IMG/VR virus record: IMGVR_UViG_3300037963_001405 | Location: 666 to 29,424 of that record | DNA: 28,759 nt | DNA from: a virus | Direction: 5' to 3' (one strand) | Shown: positions 11,901 through 19,700 of the stretch, one piece after another | Numbering within the stretch: the stretch's first letter is position 1 | Layout of the letters: each line of letters begins with the position of its first letter | The notes under the pieces: model-generated | The model's input: only the letters and a program-made list of their open reading frames with translations | Database searches by the model: none | Told to the model about the DNA's origin: nothing | Translations under genes and position numbers: made by a program

Positions 11901-14900
11901 CTGATGTTAAGAGAGCATTTGGAATGCAGCATGAAAATCTCCCAATCTTTGAGAGATACTTTGAAGGAAATGATGTTAGTATTGCTAATACGACAAATAA
12001 TACAATTACAATTCCAAACCACTTCTTTGTATCTGGTGAAAAATTAGAGTACATTCACGTTGGAGAAACTAGTTCTGCTATTGGTATCGCAACAACTAGT
12101 TTCGTTGGTGCTGCAGATACAACCTTCCTCCCAGGAGAAAATCTATTTGCTGTTAAAGTTGACGACAATGTTATTAAAATTGCAACAAGTGCTGCAAATG
12201 CACTGAAGTCAATTCCTGAGGTAGTTGAACTTGAAAGTGTTGGTATTGGTACATCACATAGATTTGTATCCACCAATCAAAATGCAAAAGTTGTTGTTGC
12301 ACTTGATAATATCATTCAATCTCCCGTAGTTTCTACTGCTCTGACTACCACACTTGCTGAACAATTATTAACCGTAGATAACCTGGTATATTTTAGTGGG
12401 ATAACATCTTTCTTCGGATCAGATCTTATTAAGATTGGTGATGAGATTATGAAGATTGAAGGTGTTGGTATTGGTAGCACAAATGCTATTAGAGTCCGTA
12501 GAGAATGGTTAGGAACAAAGATTGGAGTTGGTTCCACAGGTGATTTAGTAACCAAAGTTGTAGGAAACTATAATATTGTAGATAATATATTGAACTTTGT
12601 GGAAGCACCATTTGGAAATACTCCAATTGGATCAACTACAAATCCACCTGATGAAAGAGACTGGACTGGTATTACTTCTTCCTCTAGTTTCCAAGGAAGA
12701 TCTTTCATGAGATCTGGTATTACTGATACAGGAAATGAAACTTATTATAAGAACTATATTTTTGATGATATTTCTGCAGGATTTAATGCTACAGAAAATG
12801 AATTCACTCTGAAGCAAAGTGGATCTGATGTTCCTGGTATTTCAACAGAGGGTGCCATTATCTTAGTTAATGATATATTCCAATCACCAGGACTTACTGA
12901 CCAATACGTCTTGAGTGAACAATCTGGTATCACATCTATTACTTTCCAAGGAACCAATACAGTTCCACTCGGACCCGATGTTGGAATTTCTAGTTATCCT
13001 AAGGGTGGTATCATTATCTCAGTAGCATCAACAGAAGGTTTTGGTTATCAACCACTAGTTGCTGCTGGTGGAACTGCGATTGTATCTGGTTTAGGAACAA
13101 TTCAATCTATCAGTATTGGAAATAGTGGATCGGGATACAGATCTGGAATTCAAACAGTTGTAAATGTTGGTGTAGGAACTTCTAGTTTCAGCACTGGAAA
13201 TATTGAGTTTATTGGAACTGCTGCCATAAGTGGTGGTCATATTGTTAGTGTCGCAATCACTAATCCTGGATCTGGATATACGTCCACTAATCAACCTTTT
13301 GTAGTGTTTGATGATCCATTAAGTTACTCTAATATGGATCTGGTATATAGTTCTTCTTCTGCTACTGGATTCGGAACACACGCAACTGCAAATGTTGTTG
13401 TTGGTCAAGGATCTAGTGTTATTGACTTTGAGATTGTAAACTCTGGTTATGGATATGGTAATGGTCAGATCTTGACCGTTGCTATTGGAGGAACAACTGG
13501 TATTCCAACCACCTCTTCTTATTCTGGAAATGAGTTCCAACTGACAATTGATGAGGTTCATGTAGATGAGTTTACTGGATGGTCAGTTGGAACACTGGAT
13601 GTTTTGGACAGGGTTGATGAGTTTGTTGATGGTGTGAGAAAAGATTTCCCACTTACAAAAGCGGGCTCTATTGTTTCAATTGTTGCTGCTAAAGGATCTA
13701 AGATTAATGTTGAAGATGTTATCTTAGTATTCCTCAACAATACTCTTCAAGTACCTGGAGAAGGATATACATTTGATGGAGGAAGCACTGTTGTATTCAC
13801 GGAGGCTCCAAAGGTTGGTGACAACATAAACATTCTCTTCTATAAAGGAAGTGGTGATACTGATGTTATCTTTAGAAATATCATTGAAACTGTGAAGAAG
13901 GGTGATACTTTACAACTGAATAGTGATAGATCGGTCGGTCAACCAACATATTTTAATGAGGATGAAAGAGTTGTAGAACTCGTTAAATCTACCAATACTG
14001 TTGAAACCAATCCTTATGAGGGTCCAGGAAATACTTCAGATGTTAGCCTTGAAAGACCTGTTGACTGGTGTCGTCAAACAGAAGACATCTTTATTAATCA
14101 GATTGGTGTTGGTAAAGATAGAGAATTGTATGAACCTGTTATCAATCCAAGTGCATATCTTATTAAGTCTGTTGGAGTAGGATCTACCGCAATCTATGTT
14201 GATAATTTGAGACCCATCTTCAATTCTCAAAATGAAAATGATACAACTCTAGTTTTCCAAAAGAAAATTAAGTTCATAACACAAGAAACTAAAACAGGTG
14301 CTGCTGGCACTGCAGTTGTTTCTGGATTTGGTACAATCTCCTCTGTTGTTATTTCTGATGGTGGTGTTGGATATACGACTGCTACTGTAAGTTTTGGTTC
14401 AACTGTTGGTGTTGGAACAACTAGTAGAGCATTTGGTAATGTCACAATTAGTGCCGGAGGAACAGTCACGGGAGTTGCTATCACAAGTCCAGGTGTTGGA
14501 TATACATACACAAATCCACCTACGGTTCTCATCTCACCTCCAACTTATTCAGAAGAAGAAGTAAGTGTAAATTCTTATGCTGGTGATAGTGGAATTATTG
14601 TTGGATTTGGAACAACTGCAGTTGGTGTTGGAACTACTCAACTTGTATTTGATATTCACATTCCATATGATTCCTTCCTTAGAGATTCCTCCATTGCAGG
14701 AACGGCTTTAACTATAAGTTCTATCAGTGCTAATGATTACTTTATTATTAGAAACTCTAATGTTGGACTTGGATCTACTTCTGTGACTTCATTCGATAGT
14801 GCTGGAAATACTGTTGGAGTCGGAACCTCATTTGCGGATAATGTTTATCAAGTTTCTAGTGCAGAATCTATATCAACTAGTGTTTCTGGAATATCTACAT

Positions 14901-15139
14901 ATGTAAGAAGACTATTTGTTGATGTTAATGATTTTGTATATGGTGTCTCTGGAATGACAACATCTGATAATTTCGGATCTTTTAGTTGGGGAAGAATAGA
15001 CATTACTGCTAGAGCAGAGTCTAACTCTTATAATTCTTATACCTTGGGTGGTGTTGGTATTTCTGAAGGAACTGGTATTTCTACATCAACGTTGATTACA
15101 AGATCAAACTTCTTGAAATTCAAAAATTATATCGTTTAA
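2993..15139 (+). CDS. Giant modular baseplate wedge/virion structural protein (gp7 position)
   Basis: This 4048-residue frame sits between gp6 and gp8, where T4 encodes wedge initiator gp7 (1032 aa). Residues 1-241 look like a baseplate anchor: FLKEFLTKAKHQFLPGLEG, then KDFYRSKGTDFSFEILFRAL (198-217) and PRDFLISPSNAQYRI, a pattern I associate with large myovirus baseplate proteins. The rest is a beta-rich mosaic: an IGDEI-type module at 78-128 with relatives at 1587-1630 and 3127-3186; HGFxTGDxVxY modules near 599, 847, 957, 1700, 1870 and 3010; a YHYH-type domain at about 1265-1353; a cupredoxin-like stretch at about 1935-2024; three tandem copies of a roughly 85-residue domain at 2604-2939; two LNNxxQxPG-type modules at 3270-3322 and 3576-3625; and at least 13 GxGY repeats, densest at 3348-3837. 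Cysteine is very rare. No signal peptide or transmembrane segment is visible. A gp7-like wedge role is inferred from position; the exposed modules suggest peripheral or host-contact functions. Confidence 0.85.
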   Translation: MSETRVQFNTIVSNQLPAYVREDYPLISELLKQYYLGQEYQGGPVDLIQNIDRYIKLDNTTNLSESVVLNGDLDFDATTINVDPGDSPAGTRGFPDSYGLLKINDEVITYTGKTDFSFTGCVRGFVGITSYRSELKKEEVVFSESDSDDHLDKSTITNLSCLFLKEFLTKAKHQFLPGLEGRSLVPELNQNLFVKQSKDFYRSKGTDFSFEILFRALYNEDVRVVKPRDFLISPSNAQYRIVNSLVVEPIQGDPENLENATLYQDEYKFGGINKAYAPITSVEKIEVGYGKTFYKLSIDGGYNRDASVQGAVYGAFVVEPSTRVIGKVSSGSTVLDVDSTVGFGSTGELYFRYSDNSVGVSSYTSKSLTQFYGVTDIDAEIADATIVGVNTFAYGRSKLDQDEIIEVRVSSVLNSFNIPSNTNNLLKGGKVNVTNLGISENNFKTNKWFYNVSPIYKVKNLEIIDSSNNTYKVTLNVPNQFRSGDNAEIILNNVKKETKIISVSSETSFNIRGQGALNLDATYTIQRRIQKVSSGTYPSAQIYSTDIDNVYKNESGDYLISSPSIPHYDSQPLNPASREFKFSGTFLGDEFEISPGVEHGFYTGDAIYYQAQLINQTFVNDSGSSDTRLVRDTSLFDDGLYFVKRVNSSTVKFAKSRDDIFSSKFISLDNSTTVANSIIRPFEFNGKTLEPQKVLRKISEPVNDGTLTKTEPGLTGIFVNGVELLNYKGKDIVKYGKIETIDILSQGTNIDVINAPNLIISDSVGTGATGYAAVSGSLREVRVIDPGFDYLNTPTVKLEGGNGSGAVAQVNMKQINHEVDFFADLSSAGVTTGTSSSQSTIGFSTYHKFRNAEQVIYKTKNQDAVVGIVTDSVYFVSTVDNVTVRLHPTQADAIAGINTVYLTDHGIGKHSLQSVNKKSIVSAINIVSGGSGYENKKRTAPVTGINTASNLITIVDHDYKTGEKLKYTCTGTPISGLSVDTEYFVTAIDKDSFHLSQVGVSSDREFYTRTKQYINMTSVGVGTHVFNYPDITLTLSGNVGISSIGTETFKGSFQPIVRGTVTSIHLENGGVGYGSSEVINLDRQPTVELQSGTDCQLTPIVVNGRIVEVIIQKSGSRYVSTPDLVVVGDGVGAVLVPVLENGSVTDVKIVEPGAGYLDDFGLTTIDVIPAGSTEILPVFKANVQNWRVNLFEKYFTYFSQDDGIITTGLKSDDFGLQYSHLYAPRKLRETVFATDQNGNTLYGERDLKKVNSIEVQSTRHSPILGFAYDGHPIYGPYAFSKISGGAITQMRSGYSIDLKDNRPPTSIFPEGFFVEDYTHNEVSDDSVLDENNGRFCVTPEFPKGTYAYFTTINDKFAESSGIFEKNRKPVFPYVIGNNYKGVVDNFNFNPQSNYDSFVISNDWRRNTQPLNVIEDDLEYSYFYVPNKLNQTATVTATAPGIIDSVGIVTGGSEYRINETLEFNNDGTQGQGVSAKVTRIKGRSVNSISVASSIIEGVEIYPGQSKGEYLVFSDNPHNFEPLNTISISGLSTTSSGIEGSYNVGIKTNRLTIAGVGTTGVAIGNTDVTGIVTYFRVSGDLNYPSIRENDTLIIGSEKVKVLNVDPLNSRIRILRAFDNTVGSSHTIGKFVYEVPRKLRINSGFKTDYSYSLNKQIYFDPAESVGLGTTAGVGIGTTISFSNPGAGVTSVFIQTKAIYLPGHNLKTGDQVTYSTGIGTVKGSGIIVQDETNVGVGTTLADGTNLFVAKINDDLIGIATVRVGLGTTGTFVGLANTLSTTLFFRNVGTGDTHSFKTNYSVITGDIRRNLVTVSTAGTHGLSSPHNIFVNVNPQNTGIVTLTYNDFNRRLIVNPVGFVTAGVNTTTNAITINSHGFKTGDKVIHTSELSSVGLSSDRFYYIVRVDNNRIKLSDTYFDATQPKPTIVGITSASLGTINPITPSIKLYKNSTVTFDLSDSSLSYVKQGTTYPAFKFNLYVDKNFTKEWEKSKDNSTFELTRQGTVGTSGAKAVLDVNGDTPNELYYNLVPIYESDLPTAKAEIVTDSEIISGNTITPKGSLYNGTHTITVGTTTTFTYSIAEAPEKSSYDTSALITYDTDCTHTYGPIAKVELTNQGSNYYSLPGISTVDTLAGTGAILEAKSSSIGSLKNMTLDNIGFNLPSDPTLNPRILLPQIIKIESLASFDTVGITSFGRGFSVPPKLIVLDGKTGKQVTDVDLKVTLGESNVEILKNTNGMSNVEPTIIPTNSGAGVGINTIVFNTADETVTATLSVGFSTINSFPFAVGDKVLVEGISVGVGSTGLGYNSSGYDYKLFDVTGVTENLGGIGSVTYSMAGLFKNGSFPGTFKSSSSSGKILASKHFPLFESFLTTRNFADNEEITSDSATGIVQSWDPKITTLTVSSDDNFVVGEVIKGTDSKVQGIASSITSFDSYINLGATSKVVQGWQEDFGRLNFELQKLQDNFYYQNFSYSLRSKVAYDDWNDEVGSLNHILGYKKFSDYQLESNNDNDMTVGIPTNTTNVNVVNNIDGFASLNCVYGFDLATENSLVQDSKLVSDEIVFSNRILTDYFESVGNRVLSIDDISDEFNSNPRATPFSIVDTFDLSDIRFQKYITYVRDRRFNAQRQLMLVDLLHDGSRGYLNQYGRVETQYDQGSFDFAISGTDAQLQFYPTKFTVNDYNLSVFSYNLNDNFLGVGTTSLGGVATIETKSSPVTSGVTTTIVSIGDTHTGVKVLVNINPDLTRNEEFEAVELNIVHDGTNIEMMEYGRMTTNLGGSAATGLGTYHAYFSGSSLNVDFIPTSVGIATTGVINTVQVGLSTDTITGIGTIDLTRARLEARTTSISSSGSPGINTVAEYSENYHAAYFIAQVTDTTNNSTQLSELVIVDDYIDSTQSYQTYDTEYGVIETGAGLGTFGSRVSAAGTVSLVFTPSASIDTVVNVYMNALSLNEDNTLSNEIDFTNGSINSDFGAYEGTESDVKRAFGMQHENLPIFERYFEGNDVSIANTTNNTITIPNHFFVSGEKLEYIHVGETSSAIGIATTSFVGAADTTFLPGENLFAVKVDDNVIKIATSAANALKSIPEVVELESVGIGTSHRFVSTNQNAKVVVALDNIIQSPVVSTALTTTLAEQLLTVDNLVYFSGITSFFGSDLIKIGDEIMKIEGVGIGSTNAIRVRREWLGTKIGVGSTGDLVTKVVGNYNIVDNILNFVEAPFGNTPIGSTTNPPDERDWTGITSSSSFQGRSFMRSGITDTGNETYYKNYIFDDISAGFNATENEFTLKQSGSDVPGISTEGAIILVNDIFQSPGLTDQYVLSEQSGITSITFQGTNTVPLGPDVGISSYPKGGIIISVASTEGFGYQPLVAAGGTAIVSGLGTIQSISIGNSGSGYRSGIQTVVNVGVGTSSFSTGNIEFIGTAAISGGHIVSVAITNPGSGYTSTNQPFVVFDDPLSYSNMDLVYSSSSATGFGTHATANVVVGQGSSVIDFEIVNSGYGYGNGQILTVAIGGTTGIPTTSSYSGNEFQLTIDEVHVDEFTGWSVGTLDVLDRVDEFVDGVRKDFPLTKAGSIVSIVAAKGSKINVEDVILVFLNNTLQVPGEGYTFDGGSTVVFTEAPKVGDNINILFYKGSGDTDVIFRNIIETVKKGDTLQLNSDRSVGQPTYFNEDERVVELVKSTNTVETNPYEGPGNTSDVSLERPVDWCRQTEDIFINQIGVGKDRELYEPVINPSAYLIKSVGVGSTAIYVDNLRPIFNSQNENDTTLVFQKKIKFITQETKTGAAGTAVVSGFGTISSVVISDGGVGYTTATVSFGSTVGVGTTSRAFGNVTISAGGTVTGVAITSPGVGYTYTNPPTVLISPPTYSEEEVSVNSYAGDSGIIVGFGTTAVGVGTTQLVFDIHIPYDSFLRDSSIAGTALTISSISANDYFIIRNSNVGLGSTSVTSFDSAGNTVGVGTSFADNVYQVSSAESISTSVSGISTYVRRLFVDVNDFVYGVSGMTTSDNFGSFSWGRIDITARAESNSYNSYTLGGVGISEGTGISTSTLITRSNFLKFKNYIV
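6785..7051 (+). other. YHYH-type domain inside the giant wedge protein
   Basis: Residues 1265-1353 contain GFAYDGHPIYGPYAFS and, 63 residues after the first Gly, LDENNGRFCVTPEFPKGTYA followed by YFTTI. Both blocks are the hallmark order of the YHYH domain family. The motif that gives the family its name is altered to TYAYF. The domain may begin earlier, near LRETVFATDQNGNTLYGERD. Confidence 0.7.
10802..11809 (+). repeat. Three tandem copies of a roughly 85-residue beta domain
   Basis: Copies lie at residues 2604-2682, 2723-2811 and 2854-2939. Aligned anchors are: a first strand (YITYVRD / KVLVNIN / YFIAQVTD); a Q/E-rich strand before a D (LMLVDLLHDG / AVELNIVHDG / LSELVIVDDY); an EYG-type turn (NQYGRVET / MEYGRMTT / TEYGVIET); then LQFYPTKF / VDFIPTSV / LVFTPSAS. 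The repeat is visible at protein level only; the DNA copies have diverged. Confidence 0.75.
13034..14541 (+). repeat. Dense GxGY repeat region at the C-terminal end of the giant wedge protein
   Basis: GxGY turns end at residues 3352, 3382, 3429, 3488, 3794 and 3837, typically spaced 30-60 residues within a cluster, with a preceding strand of the type GTIxSVxIxxxGxGY and a following PTVxI-like strand. The two clusters (3348-3500 and 3765-3850) are separated by an LNNxxQxPG-type module at 3576-3625. Confidence 0.7.
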
Positions 15140-15144
15140 TCACT

Positions 15145-15152
15145 AATAAATA
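15145..15152 (+). promoter_or_regulatory. Candidate late promoter for gp8
   Basis: AATAAATA, 7 of 8 matches to the late octamer, lies in the 32-base gap between the giant wedge gene and gp8, 19 bases before the gp8 ATG. Confidence 0.55.
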
Positions 15153-15171
15153 AAGAAAAACTCTGTCCAAA

Positions 15172-16725
15172 ATGGCTGCCATTATAACTGATCAGATTAG
15201 AATATTAAATGCGGGTAATTTTGTTGCTGGTGTATCCAATGCTAGCAACTCTTATTATTCCTTTATTGGTTTAACTAATCCTGCAGATTATCAAACTGAT
15301 TGGGATTCTGATCCTCCTGCTCCGAAAGATAATTTTGATCAGGAGAATGATTACTGGAATACAATGGTAGCGTTGAAGAAAATCAACACTGCTGATGCTA
15401 GACAAGTTGTTCCAAAAAGAACTTGGACATCTGGAACAACTTATGACATGTATCGACATGACTATTCCAGATCAAACACGGCAACAGTTTCTGGTGCTAC
15501 TAATCTGTATTCATCAAATTATGTTGTATTGAATAGTGATTTCAGAGTCTATATGTGCTTGCAAAATGGCACTGATCCAGATAACACTGAAGGTAGACCA
15601 TCCTTGGATGAACCAACCTTTACTGATTTAGAACCAAGATCTGCTGGAACTAGTGGTGATGGATATATTTGGAAATACCTTTACACAATTAAACCAAGTG
15701 AAGTTGTTAGATTTGAATCAACAGATTTTATGCCAGTTCCAACTGATTGGTTGACTGCTGCAGAAAATGCTGCTGTAAGAGATAATGCAGTTGATGGTGG
15801 AATCAAAATTATAACTATCACTAACAAAGGTGTTGGTCTTGGAACTGCTAACAGTGTTTATACTTCAGTTCCAATCAGAGGTGATGGAACTGGAGCAGAA
15901 TGCACTATCGTTGTTGATGCAAATCAACAAGTAAGTTCTGTAACTGTCTCTAGTCAGGGATCTGGATATACTTATGGAAACGTAGATCTAGTTGCTGGTG
16001 GAGTACCAACAGGAACTACAAGACCAAGTTTTGATGTCATCATTCCTCCTCAAGGTGGTCATGGTGCAGATATCTATAGAGAACTTGGTGCCTATAATGT
16101 TCTTCTTTATTCTAGAATTGAAAATGATAGCACAAACCCAGATTTTATAACAGGAAATCAAATTGCAAGAATTGGTGTTGTTGAAAATCCTCAACAATTT
16201 GGATCAACTACTCTTCTTTCTGCAGACAAAGTAAGTGCTGTCAGTGCTTTAAAGTTAGTTGGTACTGGATATAGCACTGCAACTTTCTCTGGAGATTCTT
16301 ACTTTACTCAAACTGTATCAACTGGTACTACTGCAGTTGGAAGAGTTGTAAGTTACGATCAAACTACTGGTGTTCTAAAGTTTTGGCAGGATAGATCACT
16401 TGCAGGATTTAATACTGTAGGAACAGCACAAACTCAACCTACTTATGGATTTGATCTTACTGAGTTCTCCTCTTCCCCAGGAACTGGTGGATCTTTAGTC
16501 ATATCTCCAACAACTGGTCAAGATCTAACAATTGATGATACTTTTTCGGGTATAACTACCGTAATAAATAATCGTACATATTATCTTGGTCAAACTTTTG
16601 CTAGTGGTATTGCCAATCCTGAAGTTAAAGCACATTCTGGTAGTATCATTTACGTTGATAATAGACCGTCTATAACACGGTCAGCGAATCAAAAAGAAGA
16701 CATAAAAGTTATTTTGCAGTTCTAA
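15172..16725 (+). CDS. gp8: gp8-like baseplate wedge subunit
   Basis: The 517-residue product carries gp8 signatures: VVPKRTWTSGTTYDMYRHDY at about 82-101, FRVYMCLQNGTDPDNTEGRP at about 125-144, GDGYIWKYLYTI at about 162-173, and a C-terminus with GSIIYVDNRPSITRSANQKE. T4 gp8 has 334 residues and forms a dimer in the wedge, bound to gp7 and gp6. Extra length comes from an insertion around residues 210-285 that holds two GxGx(Y/L)-type repeats (NKGVGLG at 218, QGSGY at 262-266), and from a longer region before the C-terminus. An AATAAATA octamer lies 19 bases before the ATG. The gene directly follows the giant wedge protein and precedes the DUF4815 gene, consistent with one baseplate operon. 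Confidence 0.93.
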   Translation: MAAIITDQIRILNAGNFVAGVSNASNSYYSFIGLTNPADYQTDWDSDPPAPKDNFDQENDYWNTMVALKKINTADARQVVPKRTWTSGTTYDMYRHDYSRSNTATVSGATNLYSSNYVVLNSDFRVYMCLQNGTDPDNTEGRPSLDEPTFTDLEPRSAGTSGDGYIWKYLYTIKPSEVVRFESTDFMPVPTDWLTAAENAAVRDNAVDGGIKIITITNKGVGLGTANSVYTSVPIRGDGTGAECTIVVDANQQVSSVTVSSQGSGYTYGNVDLVAGGVPTGTTRPSFDVIIPPQGGHGADIYRELGAYNVLLYSRIENDSTNPDFITGNQIARIGVVENPQQFGSTTLLSADKVSAVSALKLVGTGYSTATFSGDSYFTQTVSTGTTAVGRVVSYDQTTGVLKFWQDRSLAGFNTVGTAQTQPTYGFDLTEFSSSPGTGGSLVISPTTGQDLTIDDTFSGITTVINNRTYYLGQTFASGIANPEVKAHSGSIIYVDNRPSITRSANQKEDIKVILQF

Positions 16726-16731
16726 AGAATT

Positions 16732-19700
16732 ATGCCACAACAGACTAATCTCAACGTAGCACCATATTTTGACGATTTTGATGCAACGAACGACTATCAT
16801 AAGGTATTATTCAAGCCAGGATTTCCAGTTCAGGCTAGAGAGTTAACAACTCTCCAATCGATACTGCAGAATCAGATTGAAAGATTTGGACAACACTTTT
16901 TTAAAGAAGGTGCTAAAGTAATTCCAGGAAATACTGGATATAGTCAAATATATTATTGTGTTCAATTAGAAAATGTATATCAGGGTGTTCCTGTAGCAGC
17001 ATATGTTGACCAGTTAATAGGAACAAAGATAACAGGACAAAATTCGGGAGTAACTGCGTTTGTAGATAGTGTTTTATTACCAGAGGATTCTGAGAGGGGT
17101 AATTTAACATTATACATTAACTATCTGACTTCTAGCACTAATAATAACTCTACTCAGATTTTTAGTGATGGTGAACCAATTATTTGTAATGAAGCTCTGT
17201 CTTCGGGATTACTTGGAAATACAACTATTGCTGCAGGAACTCCTCTTGCTGTAACATTAGAAACAGCAGCAGCTGCTACTGGTTCTGTATTCCAAATTGA
17301 TAGTGGTGTTTATTTTATCAGAGGAAACTTTGTAAATGTAAACAAGGAAAGTCTTGTATTAGATCAATATACTACAACTCCAAGTTATAGAATCGGTCTC
17401 TTAATCGATGAAAGTATTGTTACTTCAGATATTGATGAAGAGTTAAACGACAATTCTCAGGGATTTAACAATTATGCTGCGCCTGGGGCAGATAGATTAA
17501 GAATTAGTGTAAGATTATTTAAAAAAGCACTTGATGATTTTAATGATGATAACTTTATTTTACTTGCTACCGTTATTAACGGTGTTCTTCAGATAAACAA
17601 GAGAAAGACCGTTGTTGGTGGTGGTGTTGGATTTCAGGATTTAACAGATGTCCTTGCCAGAAGAACATTTGATGAATCCGGTCACTATTATGTTAAACCA
17701 TTTGATGTTACTGTTGTAAACTCTTTAAATGACAGAGTTGGTAACGGTGGAATTTTTAACACAGGACAGTTCTCCCCTGGTGGAGTAACTGTTTCTGATG
17801 ATCTTGCTTTATATAAAATCTCCCCTGGAAAAGCATATGTAAAAGGATATGAAATTGAATCATTAAATGCAGTCTATCTGGATGTAGACAAACCAAGAAC
17901 AACTAGAACACTTGAAGATCAGAACTTAATTTATAATACTGGTCCTACTTTAAAACTTAATAGGGTTTACAGAAATCCAACCGTTGGATTAGGAAATACT
18001 TATTTTGTAAGTCTTAGAGATCAAAGAGTAGGATCTAGCCAAGAAGCTGCACCTGGTAATGAAGTTGGTGTTGCTAGAGTTTATGATTTTAGATTGGAGT
18101 CTGGCTCATATAACACATCAGATGGAAATTTGAATGAGTGGAATCTTGCACTTTATGATGTTCAAACTAATGTAGATCTCTCAATAAACCAAGCTCACAC
18201 TTTATCGACCCCAACCTTTGTAAAAGGTGCTAATAGTGGAGCAACAGGATTCTTAAGATATGCAGTTAGTGCTGGGACTGCTCTTACAGTATATGAATCC
18301 GAAGGATCTTTCATACCAAATGAGAGACTAATCTTCAATGGTATTGATGATGGAAGGATTGCCATTGCCATCACTGAACACAATATTTCAGACGCAAAGT
18401 CAGTTTATGGAATGGTTGGATATGATGGATCTGATTCATCAGTTGGTATCAACACATTCAGTGCAGATGTAATCCAATCAACTAAGTTTACCGTTGGAAT
18501 TGCAACAGTAAGTCCTCTCGTTGGAGGAGTTAGTACTGTAAAAAGCAATAATCCAGCATTCCCAGGAACTTTAATAAAAGAAAATGATTTAATTGAATAC
18601 ACTGATAATACTACGGGTGGGCTTCTTACAGAGGATCCAATCGTAGCTAGAGTTGTTAGTGTTGGAACCACGCATATTGATATTGAAGGTGTAACTGCTG
18701 TTGCAGGAATTTCTAGTGGTCTTCTCCCCTCTGCAGCATTAAATGTAACTGACTTTAAGGTTATTACAACACAACTGGCATCTTCTTCAGACGATTCTTT
18801 ATTCACTAAATTACCAAAGATAAATGTATCTGATGTAAGTCTTGATGATGCATCATTAACGATAAGAAAAACTTTTGATGTAACTATTGCAAGTAATGAA
18901 CTCTCTACTCAAGTAGTTGCAGGAACAAATGAAACTTTCTTACCATTCGACGAAGAAAGATATCTTTTAATCAGAGATGATGGAACAACTGAATCTTTGA
19001 ATGGTGATCAGTTGGATATTTCTCCAAATGGCAAAACACTACAGATTCGTGATTTAGGATCTAATAGTGATGCTACTTTGATTGCTTCTCTGAAAAAGGT
19101 CAAACCAAAAGCAAAACAAAAGATTAAAAATAGAGTTAGTTCAATAACTATTGCCAACTCTAAACTAGTTGGATCTGGAATCGGAACAACAACTCTAAAT
19201 AACGGATTGACTTATGGATCTTTCCCATTTGGAACTAGAGTTGAAGATGAGGTTATTTCTCTAAATGTTCCTGATGTTATTGAAATTCATGGAATCTTTG
19301 AGTCTGCAGACACTTCTGCGGCATCTTGCCCACAAGTTACGTTGCAGTCAATTAATAGCACATCAACTACAACTCAAGAACTTTTGATAGGTGAGAGACT
19401 TATTGGTCAAACAAGTGGTGCTGTTGCAGTTGTAGCAGAGAAATTAGATAATTCTAATATTTCTTTCATCTATAAGAATGAAATTGCTTTTGTTGAAGGA
19501 GAAACTGTTGAGTTTGAGGAATCTGCAATATCTGCACTTATTTCATCATTAGTAACACCAAGTTTTAATGTCTCGTCAAACTATTCTTTCCAGACTGGTC
19601 AAGAGAGAACATTCTATGACTATGGAAAAATAAGAAGAAAAGCAGATGCTTCTGCACCTACTAAGCAATTGAAGATTTACTTCAAGAACGCTTCTTTCTC

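Noticed and set aside
16565-16571. ATAAATA inside gp8
   Set aside because: It lies mid-gene, about 160 bases before the next start, and AT-rich coding DNA should give several chance copies.
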